In this document: positions 16,015-23,375 of the stretch, in pieces
Layout: every line of letters begins with the position of its first letter
Position numbering within the stretch: position 1 is the stretch's first letter
DNA from: RGIG5472 sp051867615
Lineage (GTDB): Bacteria; Bacillota; Clostridia; Oscillospirales; Oscillospiraceae
DNA: 38,905 bases
Direction: 5' to 3'
NCBI GenBank assembly: GCA_051867615.1
Contig: JBJDYU010000055.1
Coordinates: 1-38,905 of the forward strand
Position numbers and translations under genes: made by a program
Notes under the pieces: generated by a model
Database searches by the model: none
What the model saw: the letters and a program-made list of their open reading frames with translations, nothing else
Told to the model about the DNA's origin: nothing

Positions 16015-17780
16015 TTACAGGCGCGCGTCAAACAGGCCGCAGAAGCTGTCGATGGGGTCGATCCCCTGAAACGCCGCCGGGCCTTTCATCAGCTTCTCCA
16101 CCAGCGCGTCCACGGTCGCTTCTCTGGAGTCGTAGGTGTTGATATAGGTGCGGGCCTGCGGAATATCCGCCAGCATGGTGGGCGATCCGCAGCCGATGAC
16201 GATCACCGGCACCTCGAATACGTACCAGGGGATCTCGCCGCCGCCCTTGGAAAGCCCAAAGCAGGGACGGCCCGAGGTGACGTCGCAGACCGTGAGCACC
16301 ACGTCCATCCGCGAAGTAAACTCCCCAATGGCGCTTTTTCCTGCAAAGAACTCATTGAAATCCGGTTTCTGCCCGGCTTCCGCCTGACGCTTCATCTTAT
16401 CCAGAGGATTCTCGTAGACAAAGACCTCGAAGCCCTTGTCCGTCAGCTTTTGCCGCAGCAGCTCCACCGGGCTGCCGCCGCCCATACCCACCGCCTTCAT
16501 CAGGGCGGTCATGCCGCTCTCCGCGCCCTTGACATGGACCAGCATGACGCGCTTATACCGCTGGGGCGTGAGCGGGAGAACGTCCTCGTCCTTGTATTTG
16601 ACCAGCGTGATCCCCTTTTCACTGATGGCTCTTTGCGTCTCGCGGTATTCCGGTTTCCGCAGGGCCGAGACATGGCCTCCTCAGAGGGCACAAGCTGTTC
16701 CGGCTTTTTCCTGTGAAGGCCCATGTGCGCCTTCAGGCCGAGGATGCGCGTCAGCGCCTCCTGCATCCGCTCCTCAGAGATAGTGCCATTGCGGTAAGCG
16801 TCCAGCATGACGGCAAAATCCTCGTCCGGGTCATTGAAGAACAGCAGCATATCGCAGCCCGCGTTGATGGCCGCGGGAAGCATATCGCTGCGCTTCATGC
16901 GGCAGGTCATGCCCACCATATGGGTGGCGTCCGTGATGACCAGTCCGTTGAAGCCCAGCTGCCGGCGCAGCAGGTCGGTGATGATCTCGGAGCTGAGCGT
17001 CGCGGGCATCATGTCCTCGTCTTTCAGTGCGCCGTTGAGGGCTTTTGCCACCTTGGGCAGCATGATATGGCCGGCCATGACCGCTTCCAGTCCGTTTTGG
17101 AACAGGGCCTTGTAGACCCTGCCGTAGGCGGCGTTCCATTCCTGCAGGTCAAAGCCGTTGACGTTGTTGGACAGGTGGGCGTCCCGGAAGTCCAGGCCGT
17201 TGCCGGGAAAATGCTTGGCGGCGCAGACGAAGCCTTCGATGGTGTGCGCCCCCTTCAGGTATTCGCAGCTCATTTCCGCCACCTGCTCCGGGTCGCTGCC
17301 GAAGGCCCGGGAGATCACCTCCGTGTTCTCCCAGTTATAAGATATATCGCAGACCGGCGCGAAGGCCATGTTGCAGCCCACCGCCGCCGCTTCCTCATTG
17401 GCCATTTTCCCCAGGGCGTAAGCGAACTTCTTCTCCCCGGTGGCGCCGATCTTGATGCCGGAGCCGAGGTAAGTCCCGTCGCTGCAGGCGTTGTCTCCGC
17501 CGGACTCCGTGTTGCAGGCGATGAACAGCGGAATACGGGAAAACCGCTGCAATATCTCGTTGTGGTTCCGGATCACCGCGCCGGGCGCGGTATTGTACCG
17601 GCATCCGCCCAGACGGTATTTCGCCGTCAGCTCTTTCAGATATGCTTCGTCATAGGAGGACGATATCCCGAAGAAAAGCTGCCCGATCTTTTCCTCGTCG
17701 CTCATATGGGCGATGGTCTCCCCGACCCAGCGGCAGTCCTCATCCGAGAGGCAGAAAGGCTTCGCTTTCAGGTCGGTCAC
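16015..17780 (-). pseudogene. GH3 beta-N-acetylhexosaminidase-like enzyme (NagZ type), frameshifted
   Basis: Two frames together encode an about 588-residue glycoside hydrolase family 3 protein: a catalytic (beta/alpha)8 domain in about residues 20-355, then a C-terminal domain. The NagZ-type signature KHFPGNGLDFRDAH is present (about 189-202), with the Asp-x-His acid/base pair. The nucleophile aspartate is in LVITDATHMVG (about 284). After residue 371 (SEEAMS) the reading leaves frame at 16667-16670, where a GAGA repeat (TCTC on the coding strand) suggests a two-base duplication. The other frame continues ALRKPEYRETQRAIS and so on to the stop at 16015. The start is GTG at 17780 with GGAGGG upstream, overlapping the end of the DUF308 gene by four bases. 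There is no signal peptide, so an intact enzyme would act on imported sugars or muropeptides. Confidence 0.85.
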
Positions 17781-18313
17781 AGCGTTCCCTCCTTCGTAAA
17801 GATGGCGGCCACAATGTCGATGACCGCCTCCACGATCAGGATCACCGCGATAAAGCCCCACAGCACCGCCGTGGTGCTGAAAGGATTGCGCAGGATGACC
17901 CCAGCGCAGACGATGGTCAGGGCCGCGCTGAGCGCCGCCCAGCCCCACTTCAGCTTCAGGCGGATGCGGTCCACCGTCCACTGCACCTTGGCCACGCCCG
18001 TCACCAGCGTCCCGACGCCGTAAAGGATGGTCAGCAGCGGGAACGTGGCGATGAACCAGCCGCTGTTCAGGACGCAGAACAGGCCCGCCAGGATCGCAAG
18101 GCAGCCCCGGGTCAGGCTCTGCCTGAGCGCCGCCACTTCCGCCGGCGTTCTGAAATACTGCACGACGCTGGCAATGCCCAGAATAAGAAGGACGATCCCC
18201 AGGAAGATAATGATGCCGGTGGTGAAGCCCACCGGGTTGACCAGCAGAAGGATGCCGACCACCGCTTCGCACAGAGACAGGATCACGCTGCTTACTTTGG
18301 ATGACGTCTTCAT
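17777..18313 (-). CDS. DUF308 (HdeD-like) membrane protein
   Basis: A 178-residue protein with about six short hydrophobic segments arranged as three helical hairpins, typical of the DUF308/HdeD family: SLCEAVVGILLLVNPVGFTT, GIIIFLGIVLLILGIASVV and similar. The start at 18313 has GGGAGGA five bases upstream; an upstream frame extension lacks one. It is the first gene after the divergent promoter and its end overlaps the GH3 start (GTGA). Members are membrane proteins of unclear function, some linked with acid stress. Confidence 0.85.
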   Translation of the reverse strand: MKTSSKVSSVILSLCEAVVGILLLVNPVGFTTGIIIFLGIVLLILGIASVVQYFRTPAEVAALRQSLTRGCLAILAGLFCVLNSGWFIATFPLLTILYGVGTLVTGVAKVQWTVDRIRLKLKWGWAALSAALTIVCAGVILRNPFSTTAVLWGFIAVILIVEAVIDIVAAIFTKEGTL

Positions 18314-18354
18314 GTTTTTCCTCCCATTTCTTTTTCGTACAGGCAGTTTTGTGT

Positions 18355-18406
18355 TTGACAAGCTCTGATGCCCACATTATAATAGACATATGTTGAGTTT
18401 ACAACA
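18355..18406. promoter_or_regulatory. Overlapping divergent promoters with shared -10 and operator palindrome
   Basis: Plus strand: TTGACA (18355-18360), a 17-base spacer, TATAAT (18378-18383), driving the TetR gene at 18488. Minus strand: TTGTAA (18399-18404), a 17-base spacer, TATAAT (18376-18381), driving the DUF308/GH3 genes. The two -10 boxes are the two readings of one palindrome ATTATAAT (18376-18383). An inverted repeat TGTTG-AGTTTA-CAACA at 18391-18406 covers the minus -35 box and lies at the start-site side of the plus promoter. A repressor dimer there could block both directions. The TetR protein encoded next is the obvious candidate. Confidence 0.8.
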
Positions 18407-18487
18407 AACAGATGATTTTGTTTTGACGCGAAACCGACAGACAGCCGCCGTCTGTTGCATTTGCAGGCGGCCACGGAGAAAAAGCCA

Positions 18488-19081
18488 ATGAAAACGAAAG
18501 AAAATCAAAGGATCGCGCTGACAAAGCGTCTGCTGAAAGAAAGTCTGCTCCGGCTCATGCCGGAAAAGAGCATTCAGCGCATCACGGTCAGCGAGCTGTG
18601 CGAGGCGTCGGAGATCAACCGCTCCACTTTTTATAACCACTACGGATGCCCGGCCGACGTGCTGAAAGAGATCGAAACGGACGTGATAGCCGATCTGGAG
18701 CGGATATGGGACACGGAGGGCGCGGAGAAAAACTGGCCGATGAACAGGCGGGTCGAGGCCCTGTGCGCCTATTTGCTGGAGCACCGGCAGGTCGCTATGC
18801 TGCTGCTCCGGGACAGCGACACAAACTCCGAGTTCGCCACCTTACTGTCTCAGGCTGCCCATGTTCGGGCCATTTATGAGCAGCTCCTGTCTCATGTTGA
18901 AAATCCGGACAGCAAGCAGCTGATGACGACTTTTCTGACCACCGGGACCTACCACATGATCCGCCAGTGGCTTCTGGAGGACATTCCCAAAACGCCGAAA
19001 GAGATGGGCGACCTGGTCTATCTGGTGGCAACGCAGGGCTGGGAAAGAAGCGCTGCGCCAAAAGTCCAAAAGCAAAACTGA
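18488..19081 (+). CDS. TetR/AcrR-family transcriptional regulator
   Basis: A 197-residue regulator. The N-terminal DNA-binding domain has the TetR pattern TKRLLKESLLRLMPEKSI, ITVSELCEASEINRSTFYNH and YGCPADVLKEIE, about residues 8-60. The C-terminal part is a helical ligand/dimer domain. The ATG at 18488 has GGAG nine bases upstream. It is transcribed away from the DUF308/GH3 genes and probably represses both itself and them through the palindrome at 18391-18406. Its helix-turn-helix (INRSTFYNHY) resembles that of the second TetR encoded at 20209 (VNRSTFYLHY), suggesting a shared Firmicute subfamily. Confidence 0.9.
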   Translation: MKTKENQRIALTKRLLKESLLRLMPEKSIQRITVSELCEASEINRSTFYNHYGCPADVLKEIETDVIADLERIWDTEGAEKNWPMNRRVEALCAYLLEHRQVAMLLLRDSDTNSEFATLLSQAAHVRAIYEQLLSHVENPDSKQLMTTFLTTGTYHMIRQWLLEDIPKTPKEMGDLVYLVATQGWERSAAPKVQKQN

Positions 19082-19103
19082 ATGCGGAGAAGCAGGCTAT
19101 AAC

Positions 19104-19152
19104 AAAAGGCCGCACAGGGCAAGCAGCCCTGTGCGGCCTTTAGGTTTTTCGC
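19104..19152. terminator. Bidirectional intrinsic terminator
   Basis: A 15-base-pair stem (AAGGCCGCACAGGGC and its complement, 19106-19140) with a five-base loop lies between the converging TetR and dehydrogenase genes. On the plus strand it is followed by TAGGTTTTTC and on the minus strand by TTTTGTTAT, so it can serve both. Confidence 0.88.
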
Positions 19153-19177
19153 CTGTTTGTTCAGGGCGCGGCGACGC

Positions 19178-20212
19178 TCAGCACATTTTGATCACCACGT
19201 TCCCGGCATGATCCACGTCCGCCGCCGTCCGGATGGCGGCGGCCAGCTCATCCAGCGAAAGCTCATGGGTGATGATGCTCTCCAGGTCCCATCTGCCGCA
19301 GGTCATGATCTTCTGCACGTCCCGCACATCCTCCGGCATATAGCCGCCGGAACCGATGATGCTCTGCTGGGCATAGGTCATGTGCAGCAGATCCAGCTTC
19401 CTCGGCATATTGTTGACCGCCACAGAAACAAACCGGCTCTCAATTTTTCCAAGGCGCAGGAAGTCCTCCAGAATGCTTTCCGCTCCCGCCGCGTCCAGCC
19501 AGCAGTCGATATCGGCGGTCTCTCCGTTTAAGGATGGCGCCGCTCCAAAGAAAGACAGCGCTTTCGCTGAAAAGTCCTCTCTTGCCGGGTTGCAGGTCGC
19601 AAAGCCAAGCCCCTCCGCCAGCTTCAGGCGGTAGTCCGAACGGTCGCAGAGCATCACCCGGTCCATGCCGAAATACTGAAACGCCACGGCGGCGGCCAGG
19701 CCGATGGTTCCGCAGCCGAATACGACAGCAGACTGTCCCGGCACATACCGGCCCGGACCCGCCGGGATCATCCCGCGTCTGGCGGCCCGGCAGCCCACAG
19801 TGAACGGTTCGATCAGACTGGCGAGGCGGTCAGAGATCCTCTCGTCCACCGGGTACAGGGAATGGTTCTTTCGGGCGTTCGGGATCAGGATATACTCCGA
19901 AAAACCGCCGATGGTCCCCGCCCGTCTGGTGTCGTCTTTGGCGTACCGCGGATAGGGATAGACCCGCTCCCCTACGGAGAACTCCGTCACATTCCTGCCG
20001 GTGCGGACGACCCGCGAAACCGTCTCATGGCCGAACTCTCCGCCCACCGTGACCCGGTGGCCGGTATTCGGGCCGCGGGAAAAGACCGCCACATCCGTCC
20101 CGCAGATGCTGGAATACAGGTTCTGCACCAGCACGTCGTTGTCTCCCACATCCGGCAGCTCCAGCTCCCGGATCTCTATTTCTTCTTTTCCTAAATAAAT
20201 TCCCGCTTTCAT
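19178..20212 (-). CDS. Zinc-type alcohol dehydrogenase of the MDR superfamily
   Basis: A 344-residue medium-chain dehydrogenase/reductase. The catalytic zinc ligands appear as Cys37 in SSICGTD and the FGHE motif near residue 62, with a further acidic ligand in LIEPFTVG. The nucleotide fold has VVFGCGTIGLAAAV (GxGxxG) followed by the acidic MLCDRSDYR, favouring NAD over NADP. The segment where the structural-zinc cysteines normally sit (about 80-115) has none, as in a minority of the family. Its ATG overlaps the stop of the upstream TetR gene (ATGA), so the two are probably one regulated unit. The substrate is unknown; polyols or sugars are common for this branch. Confidence 0.88.
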   Translation of the reverse strand: MKAGIYLGKEEIEIRELELPDVGDNDVLVQNLYSSICGTDVAVFSRGPNTGHRVTVGGEFGHETVSRVVRTGRNVTEFSVGERVYPYPRYAKDDTRRAGTIGGFSEYILIPNARKNHSLYPVDERISDRLASLIEPFTVGCRAARRGMIPAGPGRYVPGQSAVVFGCGTIGLAAAVAFQYFGMDRVMLCDRSDYRLKLAEGLGFATCNPAREDFSAKALSFFGAAPSLNGETADIDCWLDAAGAESILEDFLRLGKIESRFVSVAVNNMPRKLDLLHMTYAQQSIIGSGGYMPEDVRDVQKIMTCGRWDLESIITHELSLDELAAAIRTAADVDHAGNVVIKMC

Positions 20213-20811
20213 ACATCCTCCTCAGTTTCCTCATGCTGCATGACGCAGCGCTGCATCACGGAGATCACATGGTCGATGGAGTCCGCGCAGTCCCCTTTTA
20301 GCCACTGTGTGATGACCGCCATCAGCCCATGGACATAAAAGGCCATCATGTACTCCCTGTCCTGCTCCGGCACACGGAAGCGCTCCAGAATGGGCATGAA
20401 AACGTGCCGGAGCATACGGTCATATGTGTCCTCGGCACGAAAAACAGCCGGCTTTCTCACCGCCGCGGAAAAGAGCCGTTTGTGCTCTCTGATATATTCG
20501 AGGTATGGCGTCAGATACTCCGGCGTCACCAGATACAGCTCGCGCAGCGGGCAGTCATGGAGCTTTGCCACAAGCGCGTCTTTGCCCGGCCTCATATGCG
20601 CCAGGAACTGCTCGTTCAGGTATTGGATGCACTCCGTCAGCAGGTCTCCGATGGTCTCATAGTGCAGATAGAAGGTGGAGCGGTTGACGCCGGCTTTCTC
20701 GCAGAGCTCCTTCACTGTGATGTACTCGAAATCCTTCTTCTCCAGCAGGCTCAGAAACGCCTCGTCCATCCGCGCGGCTGTGTTGAAATACTTGCTCTCT
20801 GATTTATTCAT
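20209..20811 (-). CDS. TetR/AcrR-family transcriptional regulator
   Basis: A 200-residue regulator with a TetR-type N-terminus (MDEAFLSLLEKKDFEYITVK, ELCEKAGVNRSTFYLHYETI) and a helical C-terminal domain containing FYVHGLMAVITQWLKGDC. The start at 20811 follows AAGAAGG; the frame extends 24 codons further without family resemblance. It is directly upstream of and overlaps the alcohol dehydrogenase gene, which suggests it controls its own operon. Its ligand-binding domain is of the Firmicute TetR_C type found in many small regulators of unknown ligand. Confidence 0.9.
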   Translation of the reverse strand: MNKSESKYFNTAARMDEAFLSLLEKKDFEYITVKELCEKAGVNRSTFYLHYETIGDLLTECIQYLNEQFLAHMRPGKDALVAKLHDCPLRELYLVTPEYLTPYLEYIREHKRLFSAAVRKPAVFRAEDTYDRMLRHVFMPILERFRVPEQDREYMMAFYVHGLMAVITQWLKGDCADSIDHVISVMQRCVMQHEETEEDV

Positions 20812-20905
20812 TGGTCTGCACCTTCTTTCCTGCTCCGGCGGCGTGCGCCGGCATATATACGGCAATGGCGGTAACGGCTCCACGCACAGAGCCAGCCGTC
20901 ATGGC

Positions 20906-21259
20906 TCAGCTCTCGCTGATCTCCCTTGCAAGCTGTATGATCTCAAACGCATATTTCTGCTTGCCCCTGGCCAGCAGCTTTTTATAAACCGGGTAGTTCA
21001 CGCCCATGCCCACCAGCCCGGCTAGGCCGAGGACAATGCCCAGGACAAACACGGCGGCGGTGCCGCTGCCGATCACCTTCATGGAAAGGCACATACCCAC
21101 GCCCGTGACGAGCGCGGCGATCATGCCGAAGGTGTAGGTGAAAACCGTGGCCGGGAGCTTGGCCCGGGCGTCCAGCTTGCGAAGGGCCACCACTTTGGAG
21201 GCGTCCTTGGGCGCGTATTCGTTGGCGAGCTGCTCCGCATAGAGCTTATCTGTGTTCAT
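20906..21259 (-). CDS. Conserved small two-helix membrane protein
   Basis: A 117-residue protein with a charged N-terminus (YAEQLANEYAPKDASKVVAL), two membrane segments (about residues 38-60 and 67-90) and a short basic tail. GGAGG stands eight bases before the ATG. It resembles a widespread, uncharacterised Firmicute family; I do not recognise a tested function. It precedes the TetR gene by 94 bases on the same strand and may or may not be cotranscribed. Confidence 0.7.
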   Translation of the reverse strand: MNTDKLYAEQLANEYAPKDASKVVALRKLDARAKLPATVFTYTFGMIAALVTGVGMCLSMKVIGSGTAAVFVLGIVLGLAGLVGMGVNYPVYKKLLARGKQKYAFEIIQLAREISES

Positions 21260-21459
21260 GGCTGTTGCCTCCTTCCTTTGATGCTCTCAGCATAGCAGAG
21301 GCGGCCGGGCAGCAGAACAACACAGAGGACGCAATCTGTTGCGTTCAAAAATATCACAGTTTTTTCTTTTTCAGTATACCACAAGCCGGGCGTTTTGTCG
21401 GGAAATCCATGACAGAACGCCACATATAAAAAGAGGGCGGAGCCTTTCGGCGCTGCCCT

Positions 21460-21829
21460 GCTTTTGACTTGTTTGCTCGCACACCGCCCGCCGCTCTGCT
21501 TCACGACCTCCAGCGCCTTCCGGTACACGCCGCTGATGGGGCAGCCCATGATAAGTATCCGCGGCACACGCGCCGACACCGGGCTTCTCCGGGCAAGGAA
21601 ACGCTCCCGCGCAGCCCGGTTTGCTTCCGTCCGCGCCGCCCTGTCGGGGATGGCGCGGTTCTCCTCCAGCACTGCCAGCAGCTCGCCGCCCGGATGATCT
21701 CAGAGGGCGTATACCGGCAGAAAGCGCCGCAGATCTGCTTGCCGCTCTTCTTCAGCTCCTTGACCTTCAAAGCCTCTGACGCCGCGCGTCCGCAAATTCC
21801 TCAAAATGCTCGGGAAGTGGGACGTCCAT
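21460..21829 (-). pseudogene. Degenerate remnant of a second double-cubane-cluster reductase
   Basis: An AGGAG-preceded ATG at 21829 opens MDVPLPEHFEEFADARRQ, then hits a stop. One frame over, ALKVKELKKSGKQICGAFCR, then YTPSEIIRA, continues the family N-terminus (compare the GKPVIGVFCTFFPQEIAVAM part of the gene at 14430-15578). A further frame change and a large deletion then give LEENRAIPDRAARTEANRAA, and PRILIMGCPISGVYRKALEV, a mid-protein region of the same family. After VVKQSGG the similarity stops. About 120 of roughly 380 codons remain in at least three frames. A TTCAAT-16-TATACT promoter-like pair survives upstream (21977-22004, minus). This is a genuine decayed paralogue rather than a sequencing error. 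Confidence 0.8.
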
Positions 21830-22122
21830 ATCCTTCTCTCCTTTTCTTTCCGCTGCAGGCCAGCCGTATGCCGCAGCGTCTCAGATCCCGGCAAAAACAT
21901 CCTTTCCCCGGAAGGCATATACACCCGTCCCCTGACGAAAAAATCAGCCGTCACAATAATACCGCCACCCCCCAGCAGTATAAATATTTTCCACTTTCAT
22001 TGAATTTGCAATAAAGCCTCCCTGTTTTCCTGCTGAAATCAATGCCGGTCCGCCTCCTGCGGGCCGCCGCATACGATCATGCGCGGTCCCGGCACATGGG
22101 CGCGGGACTTTGGGAAATCCTG
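21830..22122. other. Intergenic region between reductase remnant and helical-protein gene
   Basis: No gene is supported here. The only signal seen is a promoter-like pair on the minus strand at 21977-22004 (TTCAAT, 16 bases, TATACT) that probably once served the decayed reductase gene. Open frames on both strands are short and without ribosome sites. Confidence 0.4.
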
Positions 22123-22151
22123 TTGAAGCGGGCAGAAAAAAGGGTTATAAT
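22123..22151 (+). promoter_or_regulatory. Sigma-70-type promoter of the helical-protein gene
   Basis: TTGAAG (22123-22128) and a perfect TATAAT (22146-22151) are separated by 17 bases, 60 bases upstream of the GTG start at 22211. This gene therefore has its own promoter and is not read through from a neighbour. Confidence 0.8.
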
Positions 22152-22210
22152 AGTCAATATTGTAAGCAAAGCACAGGCGGCATTTCACAAAGCAGAAAGG
22201 AGGGGATGCT

Positions 22211-23323
22211 GTGCCGGTTTCATTGACACGCTTATCCGCGGTGGAGTTTGACCACATCCTGTACGGTCATATGACGCCCGCTATGGCTGCGGCCTATCTG
22301 CACGATGAGAAGATCCCGCTGCGCAGCTTTTCCGAGACGCTCCGGGAGATGTATCCCGGCCCCGACCTTCTCTCCCGGCTGACAGACTATTTCCTCCTGA
22401 CCGATTCCGGCGCCAACCCCCAGTCTCTGGGCAAGAAGCTGCGCAACTGGCTGTCCGGACGCAACCAGCCGGCCAGCCGGAGCGATTTCTTCCGCATCGC
22501 CTTCGCCCTGCGGCTGAGCGAGCAGCAGCTGGACTATCTGCTGGGGCTGTTCACGGACTACGGCATCCAGTACCGGAACGGCTGGGAGGTGGTGTTCGCC
22601 TGGTTTCTGCGCAACGGCTACGGCTATCTGGAGGCGCAGGAGTTTTTCGTCTCCCTCCCTTCGGTGCCGGGGACGGAGCGGGCGGAGAAGAACTGGACCT
22701 CCCGCCTGACCCACGAGCTGCAAAACGAATTCCAGACGATCTCCACCCTGCAGGACCTGCGGGCCTGCTATCTGAAAAACCTGGGCTACTTCGGCTCGCT
22801 GCACCTGCGCAGCTATTACTACTTCGAGCAGTACTTAAACCAGCTCATCCACCCCACCCCGGTGTGGGAGGGGGACTCGGGGCCGGACTACTCCATCGAG
22901 GCCATCACGAACACCTATCTGTCCATGCAGATGCCCTCGGAGCGGAAGCGCTCCCACTACAATCTGGTGCAGAAGCTCATCAAGCAGAACTGGCCCAACG
23001 CCACCGCCATCAAGAACATCCGCAACCATGTGGAGGATGTTCCCCGGAAGCTGCTGCTGTTGCTCTATGTGGTAACGGAGAACTGCGGCGGCGCCGACGC
23101 CCCCTACCGGGAGCTGGACGAGAGCTACATCACGCCGGAGGAGCGGGTGGAGGACCACTGGTGGACGCTGAACGCCATGCTGACGGACTGCGGCATGGCC
23201 CTGCTGGATCCCCGCAATCCCTTTGACTGGCTGATCCTGTACGCCATCTCCGCCGACGAAAGCGAATTTATGAGCGACCGCATGGAGCAGGTCATCGAGT
23301 ATGTGTTTTCCGACGTGAAATAA
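22211..23323 (+). CDS. Uncharacterised helical protein with a lambda-repressor-like segment
   Basis: A 370-residue soluble protein with no membrane segment or signal. GGAGGGG lies five bases before the GTG start. Residues about 75-115 (SLGKKLRNWLSGRNQPASRS, then DFFRIAFALRLSEQQLDYLL) look like a lambda-repressor-type helical fold. In this fold the sequence after 'SR' resembles the recognition region of XRE-like proteins found in many Firmicutes. The rest is helical, with a conserved-looking Trp/Tyr-rich C-terminal half. No enzyme motif is seen. It converges on the kinase/phosphatase operon and shares the gap to it with a terminator. Position suggests, but does not prove, that it belongs to the same signalling system, perhaps as a regulator or target. 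Confidence 0.65.
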   Translation: MPVSLTRLSAVEFDHILYGHMTPAMAAAYLHDEKIPLRSFSETLREMYPGPDLLSRLTDYFLLTDSGANPQSLGKKLRNWLSGRNQPASRSDFFRIAFALRLSEQQLDYLLGLFTDYGIQYRNGWEVVFAWFLRNGYGYLEAQEFFVSLPSVPGTERAEKNWTSRLTHELQNEFQTISTLQDLRACYLKNLGYFGSLHLRSYYYFEQYLNQLIHPTPVWEGDSGPDYSIEAITNTYLSMQMPSERKRSHYNLVQKLIKQNWPNATAIKNIRNHVEDVPRKLLLLLYVVTENCGGADAPYRELDESYITPEERVEDHWWTLNAMLTDCGMALLDPRNPFDWLILYAISADESEFMSDRMEQVIEYVFSDVK

Positions 23324-23326
23324 GCG

Positions 23327-23361
23327 AACCGCCCCGCGCCAATGGCGCGGGGCGGTTTTTT
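23327..23361 (+). terminator. Intrinsic terminator after the helical-protein gene
   Basis: A 14-base-pair GC-rich stem (AACCGCCCCGCGCC and its complement) with an AAT loop is followed by six T on the plus strand (23356-23361). On the minus strand the T-run is missing, so it mainly ends the plus-strand gene; the kinase gene stops 15 bases further on from the other side. Confidence 0.9.
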
Positions 23362-23375
23362 CTGTGTTTGACCGA

